A DNA stretch of 64,000 nt from Bryobacterales bacterium (GCA_016721425.1 JADKID010000042.1:62001-126000), one strand, 5' to 3'; counted from the stretch's first letter, positions 25,355-35,658 are shown. Numbers and translations are program-made. Notes: generated by a model from the letters alone, not told the origin.

Positions 25355-26641
25355 ATGTCATCCCGCCGAAGCTTCCTGCGCTCCACTGTCTACACACTCG
25401 CCGGCGCTGCACCCATGTTGAAAGCAGCCGGCCCCAACGATACGGTCAACCTGGGGCTCATTGGAGTGGGCATTCGAGGCAGCCAGTTGATGGAGGAGTA
25501 CTCGCGGATCCCGGGAGTGAACCTTGCCGCCGCTGCGGATCTCTACGATGGCTACCTGCAGCACGCTCGCGAATTCACCCAGGGCAAGATCAAGACCACC
25601 AAGCACTATGAGGAGATCCTGGCGAACAAGGATCTGGACGCCGTGGTGATCGCCACGCCGGACCACTGGCACCGGAAGATGACCCTCGATGCGCTCTCGG
25701 CCGGCAAGCACGTCTATATCGAGAAGCCGCTGACCTGGCGGCTGGAGGACGGCCCGGAGATCATCGCCGCCGAGAAGAGGTCCGGCAAGGTGCTGATGGT
25801 GGGCAGTGGAGGCAAGACCACGTCGCTGGTGGCCAAGACCCGCGAACTGATCGCCCAGGGCGCGATCGGGCAGGTCCGCCAGATCCGCATGGTGAACTAC
25901 CGCAACTCGAAGGAAGGCGCCTGGATCTACCCCATCCCGCCGGATGCCTCGCCGGCAACGATCGATTGGGAGAGGTTCCTCGGGTCAGCTCCGAAGCGCG
26001 CGTTCAGTCCCGAGGTGTTCTTCCGCTGGCGCTGCTGGTGGGAGTATTCCGGCGGCGTGGCCACCGACCTGTTCGTCCATCTGCTCACGACGCTGCACGA
26101 AGTGATGAACGTGCAGGCGCCCGTCTCCGTGGTCTCCCAGGGTGGGCTGTTCAAGTGGAAGGACGGGCGCACGGTGCCGGATGTGCTGGAATCGGTCTTC
26201 GAATACCAGCAAGGCTTCTTCGCTCAAATGAGCGTCAATTTGACGAACAGTTCGCGCGCGCCGGGCATGGTGGTTTACGGCGAGGCGGGCACGCTGGTGA
26301 TGGAGCCGGGCAAAGTAATCGTCACACCGGAGCCGGTGGATCGCGACGTGCAGTCGTACGGTTCGCTAGCGTGGCCCAAGGCCGCGCGCGATCAGTATCT
26401 GAAGGCGCAAGCGGAAGCTCATCCGGCCGTGCCGCGGCCCGAAGCGAAAGAGGTGGCGGTGGAGCGCGGCATGGGGCACACCGAGTACTTCATCCAGAGC
26501 ATTCGCGAGGGCAAGCCGAGCAAGGAGAACGCCACCGAGGGCCACGCCGCCGCCGGCGCCGCGCACCTGGCCAACCGAGCCTATCGCGAGGGCCGCAAGC
26601 TGCGTTGGGACTTTGTGACCAACAAGGTCACTGCCGGCTAA
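25355..26641 (+). CDS. Tat-exported Gfo/Idh/MocA family oxidoreductase
   Basis: The 428-residue protein begins MSSRRSFLRSTVYTLAGAA, a Tat signal, so it is folded with its nucleotide before export. The Rossmann domain has NLGLIGVGIRGSQL; DAVVIATPDHWHRKMTLDAL and KHVYIEKPLTW (with the catalytic EKP lysine) are classic. The C-terminal domain has FRWRCWWEYSGGVATDLFVHLLTTLH. These enzymes oxidise or rearrange sugars, and exported ones with this motif set are abundant in acidobacteria and planctomycetes. Its stop codon overlaps the clpS stop on the other strand. Confidence 0.9.
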   Translation: MSSRRSFLRSTVYTLAGAAPMLKAAGPNDTVNLGLIGVGIRGSQLMEEYSRIPGVNLAAAADLYDGYLQHAREFTQGKIKTTKHYEEILANKDLDAVVIATPDHWHRKMTLDALSAGKHVYIEKPLTWRLEDGPEIIAAEKRSGKVLMVGSGGKTTSLVAKTRELIAQGAIGQVRQIRMVNYRNSKEGAWIYPIPPDASPATIDWERFLGSAPKRAFSPEVFFRWRCWWEYSGGVATDLFVHLLTTLHEVMNVQAPVSVVSQGGLFKWKDGRTVPDVLESVFEYQQGFFAQMSVNLTNSSRAPGMVVYGEAGTLVMEPGKVIVTPEPVDRDVQSYGSLAWPKAARDQYLKAQAEAHPAVPRPEAKEVAVERGMGHTEYFIQSIREGKPSKENATEGHAAAGAAHLANRAYREGRKLRWDFVTNKVTAG

Positions 26642-26967
26642 CCGGCCGCCTTTTCCAGAATGGCGCTCATGGAGCCCTTGCACTTGGGCATGCGCCAATC
26701 CGCGCCGTAGCCGTGGATCTGGTCGCGCGCGAACTCGGCGGCTTCTTTCTCGCAGGTCATGACGATGGTGCGCCCGGTGGCATCCACTTCCACCGCATTG
26801 CGGTAGGCCTCTTCCACGGTCTTGACGAAGAGGCGGCAGAGCATCTCGATGACGTAGTCGTAGGTGTGCTGATCGTCGTCCAGCAACACGACGTTCCACA
26901 GCGGGGTGAGCTCCTGTTTCTCTTCCTCGCGGGATTCAGTCGAGCGGCTGGGTGTTGCCAAACTCAT
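26638..26967 (-). CDS. clpS: ClpS adaptor protein
   Basis: The protein (109 residues) has the ClpS core: PLWNVVLLDDDQHTYDYVIEML, then A..NAVEVDATGRTIVMTCEKEAAEFARDQIHGYG. These include the Asp-Asp pair and the His that recognise N-degron side chains. ClpS delivers N-end rule substrates to ClpAP/ClpCP. It is 94 bases from the tmRNA gene, which runs away from it. The extended acidic N-terminal arm is typical of the protein. Confidence 0.93.
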   Translation of the reverse strand: MSLATPSRSTESREEEKQELTPLWNVVLLDDDQHTYDYVIEMLCRLFVKTVEEAYRNAVEVDATGRTIVMTCEKEAAEFARDQIHGYGADWRMPKCKGSMSAILEKAAG

Positions 26968-27017
26968 AGGTCGATCTAATAGTCTCTCACGGTATGGGGT
27001 CTCTCAGCAGATGGCCC

Positions 27018-27043
27018 GGTGCTATGCTGCCTGGTGCTATGCT
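27018..27043 (+). promoter_or_regulatory. tmRNA promoter region with duplicated GGTGCTATGCT
   Basis: GGTGCTATGCT occurs twice (27018-27028 and 27033-27043). Each copy holds TATGCT behind a TGc extension, an extended -10. The second lies 18 bases before the mature tmRNA 5' end, leaving a short leader for RNase P to remove. Confidence 0.5.
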
Positions 27044-27061
27044 CAAAGTGTTGGGTCCTGT

Positions 27062-27414
27062 GGGGGCGTAACGGCTTCGACGGGATGGAATCGGTATGAT
27101 GAGGCGTGTCGGGTTCCGAGCTCCCGTAAAACGATCGGAAAAACACAACTGCCAATAACCAGCAGTTTGCTTACGCTGCCTAATTAATTAGGTAGCCGCT
27201 TCCGGTAACGAGCCTGCGCGTTATCGAGTAAGCGTCATTTTGCAGGATAGGCCGAGAGCCTCCGTCTGGGGCAGCAGGCCGAGATCAATCAGGCTGGGCA
27301 CCGTAGTTTCTTGCCGGTTCAGGGCGCGGGGCTGAGATTTTGAATCGGATACACACGTAGTCTTGTCATGGCGGGCCATTTCGGACGCGGGTTCAACTCC
27401 CGCCGCCTCCACCA
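27062..27414 (+). ncRNA. ssrA: Transfer-messenger RNA (tmRNA)
   Basis: The 5' end GGGGGCG pairs with CGCCTCC before ACCA at the 3' end. The tRNA-like half shows GTAACGGCTTCGACGGG at the start and GGACGCGGGTTCAACTCCCG at the end. The tag reading frame ends at TAA 27181-27183 and codes for residues ending ...NNQQFAYAA; the resume codon lies near 27139-27145 and cannot be fixed by eye. tmRNA with SmpB rescues stalled ribosomes and marks the product for ClpXP/ClpAP. The 3' CCA falls inside a long palindrome that follows. Confidence 0.95.
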
Positions 27415-27465
27415 GCCTTCGTTAAAGCTTCGGCTTGCCAGCCGAAGCTTTAACGAAGGCTGGTG
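27410..27465 (+). repeat. Perfect 26-bp inverted repeat joined to the tmRNA 3' end
   Basis: Two perfectly complementary 26-base arms (27410-27435 and 27440-27465) flank a TGCC loop. The left arm includes the last bases of tmRNA (CACCA). As RNA this is a strong hairpin, but there is no following T run, so it is not a standard terminator. Length and perfection suggest a palindromic repeat unit. A partial copy (AAAGCTTCG...ACGAAGGC) follows at about 27499-27515. Confidence 0.85.
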
Positions 27466-27494
27466 CCCTCCGTAGCCCGAAGGGCGAAGGAGGG
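27466..27494 (+). repeat. Second short palindrome, CCCTCC...GGAGGG
   Basis: CCCTCC and GCCC pair with GGGC and GGAGGG in a nested hairpin directly after the 26-bp palindrome. It belongs to the same patch of repeats between tmRNA and the GIY-YIG gene. Confidence 0.6.
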
Positions 27495-27588
27495 CTGCCC
27501 AAAGCTTCGACGAAGGCCGGCGAGGGTTCACTCTCCGGGCCCAACCCAGCCGCCGCACTGGAACTCCAAACCACAAGGAGCCCAGCGC

Positions 27589-27834
27589 GTGCATTACGTC
27601 TATCTCCTCAGAAGTCAATCCCACCCAGAAGAGCGTTACGTAGGCATGACCAGCGACTTAAAGGCGCGCCTCCAAAGGCACAACCAAGGCGGCGTCCCGC
27701 ATACCTCGAAATTCCGCCCCTGGACACTGGAAACCTACCTCGCCTTTTCTACACGGCAGCAAGCAGCCGAATTCGAGCACTATCTCAAATCCGGATCCGG
27801 CCACGCATTTGCCAACCGGCGTTTGTGGCCGTAG
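27589..27834 (+). CDS. Small GIY-YIG nuclease
   Basis: From GTG at 27589, with AAGGAG eight bases before, the protein has 81 residues. VHYVYLLRSQSHPEERYVGMTSDLKARLQRHN is the GIY-YIG core (YVYLL...YVGMT, catalytic Arg in LKARL), and GHAFANRRLW ends the domain. Single-domain members of this type have poorly known function; relatives include homing and repair nucleases. Its place right behind tmRNA and two palindromes suggests it may travel with the repeats (see findings). Confidence 0.85.
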   Translation: MHYVYLLRSQSHPEERYVGMTSDLKARLQRHNQGGVPHTSKFRPWTLETYLAFSTRQQAAEFEHYLKSGSGHAFANRRLWP

Positions 27835-28272
27835 CACCGCGTCCAGCGCAATCGTTCCAGCAAAGGCGAAGCCCGCGCCGCGATGCTCGTTTGCCTCTTG
27901 AGGAGGGAGTTCGTCAACTCATCTAGACCGAGTGGGCCAGGTCTGCATCCCCTACCTTGACGTCGGCCATGATTCTCTGGATAGCAACAGCCGGTGTGGG
28001 CATCCTCGCCGACTTCTTACTGCATCGATATCCGGACTATCCGGAATTTCATCCGCTGCAGCGACTTCAGTACATGCTGTTTTGGGGAACCATTGCGATT
28101 ATGGTTCGGGGTGCCCTTTGGCGCATCGGGGGGTGGATTCGTCGGCGATTCAAATGAGCGCCCGCCTCAGACTCCAGCCCTGCCTTCCCCCAAAGACAAC
28201 TCCGGAGTTAATTCCGCATCCCAATTACGACCACCGGAAGTCGAAAGGGGCGGTTCCCCGCCCCCGATAAAT
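27835..28272. other. Intergenic region with a doubtful small membrane ORF
   Basis: This stretch holds no confident gene. An ORF from ATG 27969 to 28157 would code for a 62-residue protein with two hydrophobic segments (ILWIATAGVGILADFLL and MLFWGTIAIMVRGALW) and a basic end. It lacks a ribosome site, so I treat it as possible only. Confidence 0.35.
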
Positions 28273-28626
28273 CTACTTCTTCAGCTTCGTCCGCCGATTC
28301 GCTACGGCGTAGCCCTGGAGTTCCTTGCCGAATTGGGTCAGGTAGCCGGCGATGATCTCTTTGTTCTTTTTCCCTGCCACAATCTGCTGATCAATCCAGG
28401 ACTTCTCTTCCGGCGTGCTTCTGGGCTTGCGGCCGCGGGTGGAAGCGACTCGGGCAGAAGGGGCAACGCCCTCCACCAACCTGTAATATTTTCCGATGGA
28501 TGCCAGCGCGTCGAGGCGCGCCTGAATTGCATCCAATTCAGATTGCACGCTTGCTTCTATCTTCTGTTGGATCGCATCCTGCTCTTTGAGTAGTTGCGCC
28601 AGCGTAGCTGGTGTTGATTCTGCCAT
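28273..28626 (-). CDS. Hypothetical coiled-coil protein with basic C-terminus
   Basis: The 117-residue protein has an N-terminal coiled coil (TLAQLLKEQDAIQQKIEASV...LDAIQARLDAL) and a basic second half (STRGRKPRSTPEEKSWIDQQIVAG...NRRTKLKK). The split between a helical oligomerisation part and a basic tail is like small DNA-binding proteins, but I do not recognise the family. It stands alone, divergent from the topoisomerase-RecQ gene. Confidence 0.55.
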   Translation of the reverse strand: MAESTPATLAQLLKEQDAIQQKIEASVQSELDAIQARLDALASIGKYYRLVEGVAPSARVASTRGRKPRSTPEEKSWIDQQIVAGKKNKEIIAGYLTQFGKELQGYAVANRRTKLKK

Positions 28627-28767
28627 GTGGTTATTCTACCTCGATTGCTATTCACTGCAACGACAATTAATATTTCCTGATCGGTCCGGATGGTTGGCCG
28701 CCGGACAACTATCCTGACGATGGAGGGTGTTCCCTGCCCCTCCGTCTTGATATCCTCGGTGTGTCAT

Positions 28768-31700
28768 ATGGCGTCGCCGTTCAGCGTCGCGGTAGTCGCC
28801 GAGAAACCCTCTGTTGCGCGCGACATCGCCCGAGTACTCCAAGCTACCAGTCAAGGGCAGGGCTACCTGCACGGGAACGGGTATGTTGTCACGTGGGCGA
28901 TCGGGCATCTGGTGGCGCTGGCGCAACCGAGCGAGATCCGGCCGGAGTGGAAATACTGGCGGCTGGACACGCTGCCGATGCTGCCGGCGGAGTGGCCTCT
29001 GGTGGTGGGCGAGCAGACCAAGGATCAGTTCGAAGTGGTGCGGAAAATCATCACTTCGCCGAAGATCGGCAGCATTATCTGCGCGACGGACGCGGGGCGC
29101 GAAGGTGAGCTGATCTTCCGCTACATCTACGAAGCCGCGGGGTGCGATAAGCCCGTCGAGCGGCTGTGGATCTCTTCGTTGACGCCGGACGCCATCCGCT
29201 CCGGTTTCGAGAAGGTCCGCGACTGGAGCCATTACCATCCGCTGGCCGACGCCGCGAAGGGGCGCAGCCGGGCGGACTGGCTGGTGGGCATGAATCTGTC
29301 GCGGGCGTACACGCTGGGCAGCGGCGAGGACGTTTCCGTGGGGCGGGTGCAGACTCCAACGCTGGCGATGCTGGTGGAGCGGGAACTGGCGATCCGGAAG
29401 TTCGTGGTGGAAGATTATTTGCAGGTGGTGGCGCGGTTTTCGCCGGAAGAGATGGAGGCCGTTTACGAGGGGACGTGGTTCCGGCCGGGCGTGGATCCGA
29501 TGGAAGCGGCGATGCGGTTGCCTTCCGGCGGCGAAGAGGCCCGGGCGATTGTGGCGCGCGTGGAAACAGGCAAGGCGCGGATCGAGAAGATCGAGGCGCA
29601 GACCAAGCGGATGCCTCCTCCGCCGCTGTATGACCTGACGGAATTGCAGCGGCATGGCAACCGGCTTTATGGTTTCAGCGCGCAACGCACTCTGGATCTG
29701 GCGCAGGCGCTGTACGAGAAATACAAACTGATCAGCTACCCACGCACGGACAGCCGGCATCTGTCGGCCGATGTGGCCAAGACGTTGCCGAAGATTGTGA
29801 ACGCGATCCAGGGCTCGTACTCCGGGATGATCGCGCCGGGCACGGGCGAGCGGCCACTGGGCAAGCGCTTTGTGGACGACACGAAGGTCTCCGATCACCA
29901 CGCGATTATCCCGACCGGTGTTTCGCCGGGGGGCGTGCCGGCGGACGAGCAGAAGATCTATGACCTGATCTGCCGGCGGCTGCTTTCGGCTTGGCATGAG
30001 GACCATGTCTGGGCCGTTACGTCGGTGACAACGCTTGTCGTGAGCAACGAGGAAGACCGGTTCCATTCCAGCGGCACGGCGGTGCAGCAGGTGGGCTGGA
30101 AGGTGCTCGACATCGGCGGGGGGAAGAAGGCTCCGAAAGGGGGCGGCGACGACGAAACGGGCGAGGGCGGGCAGGCGCTGCCTTCGGGGCTGGAAGAGGG
30201 CCAGGCGCAACGCGTGTTGGACGTGGAGGCGGTGCAGAAGAAGACGAGGCCGCCGAAGCGATTCACGGGAGGCGCGCTGTTGACGGCGATGGAGACGGCG
30301 GGCAAGACGCTGGACGACAAGGAGCTCTCCGACGCGATGAAGGAGAACGGCCTGGGCACGCCGGCGACGCGCGCGCAGATCATCGAGGTGCTGATCAAGC
30401 GGGCGTTCATTGAGCGGCGGGGGAAGAGCCTGGAGGCGACGGACAAGGGCATCCGCCTGATCGAGGTGGTGCATCCGGAGGTGAAGAGCCCGGCGATGAC
30501 GGGCCAGTGGGAGGCGTACCTCGAGCGGATCGAGCGCGGCGAGGCGCAACTGGCGCCATTCCTGCAAGGCATCGAAGAATACGTGCGCGAAGTGGTGGGC
30601 AAGGCGGGCAGCGTGTCGCGTCACATCGAGGCGGCGCCGGAACCGGAAAGGCAGGTCGCGATCGTCGAGCGGAAGCGCTCCGACGCGCCAGTCGATTTCA
30701 GCTCCGCCGGGCTGCACGGGATTCTGAAAGACCGCTTCGGCTTTGCCGCGTTCCGCCCCAACCAGGAGGCTGTCTGCCACGCGCTGGTGGGTGGCGAGGA
30801 CGTGCTGCTGGTGATGCCCACTGGCTCTGGTAAATCGCTGTGCTACCAGTTGCCGGGCATCGCGCTGGGCGGGACCACGCTGGTGATCAGCCCGCTGATC
30901 GCGCTGATGGAAGACCAGGTAGCGAAGATGAACGCGCTGGGGTTCGCGGCCGACCGGATTCACTCCGGGCGCAGCCGCGCCAACTCGCGCGAGGTGTGTT
31001 TCGCGTATCTGGAGGGGCGTTTGGATTTCCTCTTCATCGCGCCGGAGCGACTGCGCGTGCAGGGCTTTCCGGAGATGCTGGCGAAGCGGAAACCGTGCCT
31101 GATCGCCATCGACGAGGCGCACTGCATTTCGCAGTGGGGCCACGATTTCCGGCCCGACTACCGGACCATTGGACAGCACCTGCCGGCGTTGCGGCCCGCG
31201 CCCGTCATCGCCTTGACTGCGACGGCGACGCCGATGGTGCAGAGCGACATTGCGCGGCAGTTGGATCTGGCCGACCCGCGGCATTTCATTCACGGATTCC
31301 GGCGCGACAACATCGCCATCGAAGTGGTGAAGGTGCCGCAGAGCGCGCGGCCGGATCTGGTGCTGGAAATTCTGAGCGAAGAGGGCCGGAGGCCGGCGAT
31401 TGTGTACTCGCCCAAGCGGCGCGACGCCGAGACGCTGGCGCGCGTTGGGCGATGAGTTCCCGGCCGCGGCGTATCACGCGGGGCTGGAGGCGAGTGTCCG
31501 GCACGACGTGCAGACGGCGTTTCTCTCCGGCCGGCTGGAGGTGATCGTAGCGACCATCGCGTTTGGCATGGGCATCGACAAGCCCGACGTGCGGACCGTG
31601 ATCCACACGGCGCTGCCCGGCAGCCTGGAGGGCTACTACCAGGAGATGGGCCGCGCCGGGCGCGACGGGCAGGCCCTCGCGGGCCATCCTGATGCACGCG

Positions 31701-32814
31701 TATTCGGACCGCCACACGCACGACTTCTTCTTTGAGCGCGATTATCCCGGCCCCGAGGTGCTGGCCGGGCTGTTCCAGACGCTGACGGCGGTGCCGACGG
31801 AGAAGGACGCGGTGCGGTCGCGCAGCCGGATGTACGGCGACGAGTTTGACACGGCGCTGGAGAAGTTGTGGATCCACGGCGGCGCGGTGGTGGACTATGC
31901 GGAGAACGTAAGCCGCGGCACAGAGGGCTGGCGCGCGCTGTATATCAAGCAGCGCGAGCACAAGATGGCGCAGTTCGAAAAGATGCTGACGTACTGCGAG
32001 ACGCCGGCGTGCCGCATGACGTCGCTGGTGCGCTACTTTGGCGACTCGGGCGACTCGGCGCGCAAGTGCGGCGTGTGCGATTTCTGCGATCCCTCGGCGA
32101 CGGTAGGCCAGCAGACGCGGCAGCCGAGCCAGGCGGAGCGGCTGCATGTGGCGAAGCTGCTGAAGGAGCTGAAATCGACCGGGCCGATCTCGGCGGGCCG
32201 GCTGTTCACGCTGGCCTTCGACGATGGCTCGCTGGAGCGGCGCGGATACGAAGAGTTGCTGGGGGCGATGGCGCGCAGCGGGCTGGTGGAGGTGATGGAC
32301 ACCTCGTTTGAGAAGGACGGCAAGGTGGTGGAGTACCGCAAGGTGCGCATCACTCCGGCGGGCGAGGCGGCGGGCGACGATGTGGACGTGCTGATCCCGG
32401 TGGAGTTGAAGGCCGTGGCGCGGAAGTCGCGGGCCAAGGTCCCGGGGAAGACGACCGGGAAGGCGAAGGGCAAAGGCAAAGACGAAGAAGGCGGCCGCGC
32501 CGAAAAAGGCCGCCGCCACGAAGCAACTGCCCGCGGCCAAGCGCGCGCCGCTGGCGCAGGTGGAGTTTGAGCCGCCGCCGGTGCGCACGGATCGCACCAC
32601 TGCCATCGAGGCGGCGCTGAAAGCGTGGCGTCTGGCGGAGGCGAAGAAGAAGGGCGTACCGGCGTTCCGCGTGATGACGGACAAGGTATTGCGAACCATC
32701 GCGGAGACGGAGCCCGCGACGACGCGCGAGTTGCTGGCGGTGCCGGGGATCGGGTTGAATACAGTGGAGAAGTTCGGCGCGATCATTTTCCGTATTCTGC
32801 AAAAGGCTGGATAG
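28768..32814 (+). pseudogene. Topoisomerase III-RecQ helicase fusion, broken by three frameshifts as read
   Basis: One continuous frame joins topoisomerase III (~residues 1-625) to RecQ (from ~648). Topoisomerase: VVAEKPSVARD and ATDAGREGELIF (Toprim), SVGRVQTPTLAML, active-site Tyr324 in ISYPRTDSRHLS, GLGTPATRA. RecQ: LLVMPTGSGKSLCYQLP (Walker A), IDEAHCISQWGHDFRPDY (DEAH), ALTATATP, FGMGIDKPDVRTVIH, GRAGRDG; the zinc site has four Cys; a Lys/Ala-rich linker leads to HRDC (AETEPATTRELLAVPGIG). The junction at ~30660-30720 is uninterrupted. Frame changes occur near 31445, 31672 and 32465, each equal to one extra base, all inside RecQ. Such a pair resembles the eukaryotic Sgs1-Top3 dissolvasome. 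Confidence 0.85.
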
Positions 32815-32832
32815 CGAGGCGAAGGAGGTCCG

Positions 32833-35154
32833 GTGGTGCTGACGAGAGCTTTGATTCTGACCTGTGGACTGGGCGTGGTGATGGCGGGCGCGGCGAAGCG
32901 GCCCGTTGATTATGTCAGCCCGTTGACGGACACGCATAAGTCGCGCTGGATCTATTTCTCGTCGGCGTCGCGGCCCTTCGGGATGGTGAACCTGAGTCCC
33001 GATACCAAGGTGGAGGGCGACTGGGGCGCGGGGTATCTGTACGGTGAGCCATACGTGCGGTGCTTCAGCCACATTCACGACTGGCAACTGGCCGGCATTC
33101 CAGTGATGCCGATTGTCGGCGCGATGAACGGCCCGGCGGGCTACGAGGGGTACAAATCGAAGTTCTCGCACGAGACGGAGATCGCCAAGGCCGGGTATCA
33201 CAAGGTCCAACTGGACCGCTACGGCGTGACGGCGGAGCTGACCTCGACCAAGCGCGTGGGCTTCCATCGCTACACGTTCCCGGCGACCGAGGACGCCTAT
33301 GTGTTGATCGATACGGGCGCGCCGATTGCGATGACGGGCGTGCAGGACGCGGCGATCCGGCGCGTGTCGGCGCGCGAGCTCTCGGGCTACTCGTTGCTGG
33401 CTCCGACGCAGCGGCGGCCGAAGCCGGTGACCGTGTATTTCGTGGCGCAGTTTGACCAGGACGTGACGGAGTTTGGCGGATGGGAGAACGGCAAGGCGCG
33501 CATCGCGTCTCAGATCGTCGGGCCGAAATCGGGCGGGTATGCGCGGTTTCGATTCGCGCAGGCCGGGCCGCTGCTGATGAAGGTGGCACTCTCGTACGTG
33601 AGCGAGGAGCAGGCGCGGCGGAACCTGGCGGGCGAGTTGCCGGGGTGGGATTTCGACGCCACGGTGCGGGCTTCGTATGACGAGTGGGACCAGTGGCTGG
33701 GCAAGATGCGCGTGGAGGGGGGCACGGAGCAGCAGCGGACGAAGTACTACACGGACCTGTGGCATGCGTTGCTGGGCCGGCGGACGTTCAGCGACCTGGA
33801 CGGATCGTATATCGACAACACCGGCGCGGAGCCGAAGATCCGGCGGGTTCCGCTGGACGCGAAGGGGCGGGCCACCAGGAGCACCTACAACTCGGATGCG
33901 TTCTGGGGCTCGCATTGGACTCTGAATCTGGTGTGGTCGATGGCGTACCCGAAGCTGATGAGCGAGATGATCGACTCGCTGGTGGACTACTACAAGAACG
34001 GCGGGATGATTGCGCGCGGGCCGGCGGGCGGCAACTACACGTTCGTGATGGTGGGCGACCAGGCTGTGCCGCTGATCGCGGCGGCGTACAACAAGGGGAT
34101 CCGCGATTTCGACGTGCAATTGGCGTGGGAAGGCACGTTGAAGAACGCGTATCCGGGCGGGATTCGCGATCATGCCGGGTACGAGCATGGCGTAAATGCG
34201 AAGGGTGGCGGCATGCGGGAGTATGTGGAGCGCGGGTACGTGCCGGTGGGCGTAGGCGGCGCGGGGATGCACCGCGAGGGCGCGGCGCAGACGATGGAGT
34301 ATGCGTATCAGGACTGGTGCGTGGCACAGTTCGCGCAGGGGCTGGGCAAAGACGCGGAGGCGGCGCAGTTTGCGCAACGCTCGACGAATTGGAAGAAGCT
34401 GTGGGACGCGGAGAGCGGCTGGATCCGGCCGAAGACGATGGACGGGCAGTGGCTGACGCCGTTTGCGCCGACGTGTCTGGGCTCGAATTGCAGGGGCTTT
34501 GTGGAGAGCAATGCTGCGATTTACACGTATTTCGTGCCGCATGACGTGCCGGGCTGATCGCGCAGATCGGCGGCGAGGCCAAGTTCATTGAGAAATTGAG
34601 CAAGCAGTTTGAGCTGGCGGCGCCGGCGAAGTTCGTGACGCCGCATGGCAAGCATGGGGAGAACTGGGTGGATTACGAGAATCAGCCCTCGTGCGAAATG
34701 GCGCACCTTTTCAGCCATGCGGGGGCGCCGTGGCTGACGCAGTATTGGGTGCGGCGCGTGAAGGAGGAGACGTACGGCGACGTGAGCCCGTATGGCGGCT
34801 ACAACGGCGACGAGGATCAGGGGGCAGATGGGCAGCCTGGGCGTGCTGATGGCGATCGGGTTGTTTGACGTGCAGGGCGGCGCGGCGGTGGAGCCGCGGT
34901 ATGAGATCACGAGCCCGCTGTTTGAGCGGGTCACCATTCAACTGGACTCGCGGTATTACACGGGGAAGACGTTCACGATCAGGACGAAGGGATTGGGGCC
35001 GAAAAACGTCTATATTCAGTCCGCGGCGCTGAATGGGAAGGCGCTGACAGGGCGGTATTGGATCACGCATCGCGAGTTCTCCGCGGGCGGCACGCTCTCG
35101 ATCGTGCTGGGGCCGGCGCCGAACAAGCAATGGGGTGTAGCGGCGGCGAAGTAG
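32833..35154 (+). pseudogene. GH92 family glycosidase, two compensating frameshifts
   Basis: The exported protein shows the GH92 N-terminus (SSASRPFGMVNLSPDT, then RCFSHIHDWQLAGIPVMPI) and the (alpha/alpha)6 barrel (NSDAFWGSHWTLNLVWSM, GGNYTFVMVGDQAV). Its C-terminus, DEDQGQMGSLGVLMAIGLFDV, matches the catalytic GNDDxGQMS region. GH92 enzymes are calcium-dependent exo-alpha-mannosidases. A missing G near 34553 and an extra G near 34820 move the reading out and back; both are in G runs. GTG starts at 32833 or 32836 follow AAGGAGGT. Confidence 0.85.
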
Positions 35155-35658
35155 GGCTCGGGCGGGTGTTTGGAATCAGAGAGATATGGGAGTGTTCGGC
35201 CTGTACGGGACGCGCGCGGTGGCGGAAGAGCGCGCGTTGAGCGCGGCCGATTCGAACGTCGAGCCAGCGGAAGCGGCGGACGATCTGGCGGAATAGAGGG
35301 TCGTGCGCGGCGAAATTGGCATGGCCCCGGCGGCTGTCTCCGCCACAGTGGGCGATGTGGGCGCGGAGGCGGGCCTCGAAGAATCGATTGAGCAGCAGGG
35401 ACCACTGGCCATAGTAGGCGAGGTCGGTTTTGATCTGGCGTTCGATGGGATCAGCAATACCGGCGACGAGGGGGAGGACGAGTTCCCAGATGCGCTCTTC
35501 CCAGGACGGGGGATTTTGTGTTTGCGGGCGTAGAGATGGTGTTTACAGGCGGAGCGGCTGACCTTTTCCTTGCCGGCGGGCGTGATGGGGCCGTGCGAGA
35601 GGCGGGCGTTGGCGCGATTGGCGGCGAGTTTCCGGGCGGTCATGCGGATTAGGGCCAT
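35063..35658 (-). pseudogene. MTARKLAANRANAR-type hypothetical protein, frameshifted
   Basis: The N-terminus MALIRMTARKLAANRANARLSHGPITPAGKEKVSRSA...KHHLYARKHK belongs to a family of unknown function that I know from acidobacterial genomes, with a shared RKLAANRANA...GPxTPxGK start. After ~48 residues an A run (near 35523) lacks one A; in the shifted frame the protein goes on with PPSWEERIWELVLPLVAGI, ADPIERQIKTDLAYYGQW and a basic tail. It then overlaps the 3' end of the GH92 gene. Role unknown. Confidence 0.55.

Noticed and set aside
27516..27560. Second tRNA-like end (GAGGGTTCACTCTCC) after tmRNA
   Set aside because: It resembles a T arm but no acceptor, anticodon or D arm can be paired with it.
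27221..27624. Minus-strand ORFs overlapping tmRNA and its palindrome
   Set aside because: The WWRRRELNPRP-like sequence is a well-known false translation of tRNA/tmRNA 3' ends.
28648..31293. 881-codon minus-strand ORF opposite the topoisomerase-RecQ gene
   Set aside because: Arg/His-rich shadow; the plus strand encodes clear catalytic motifs.
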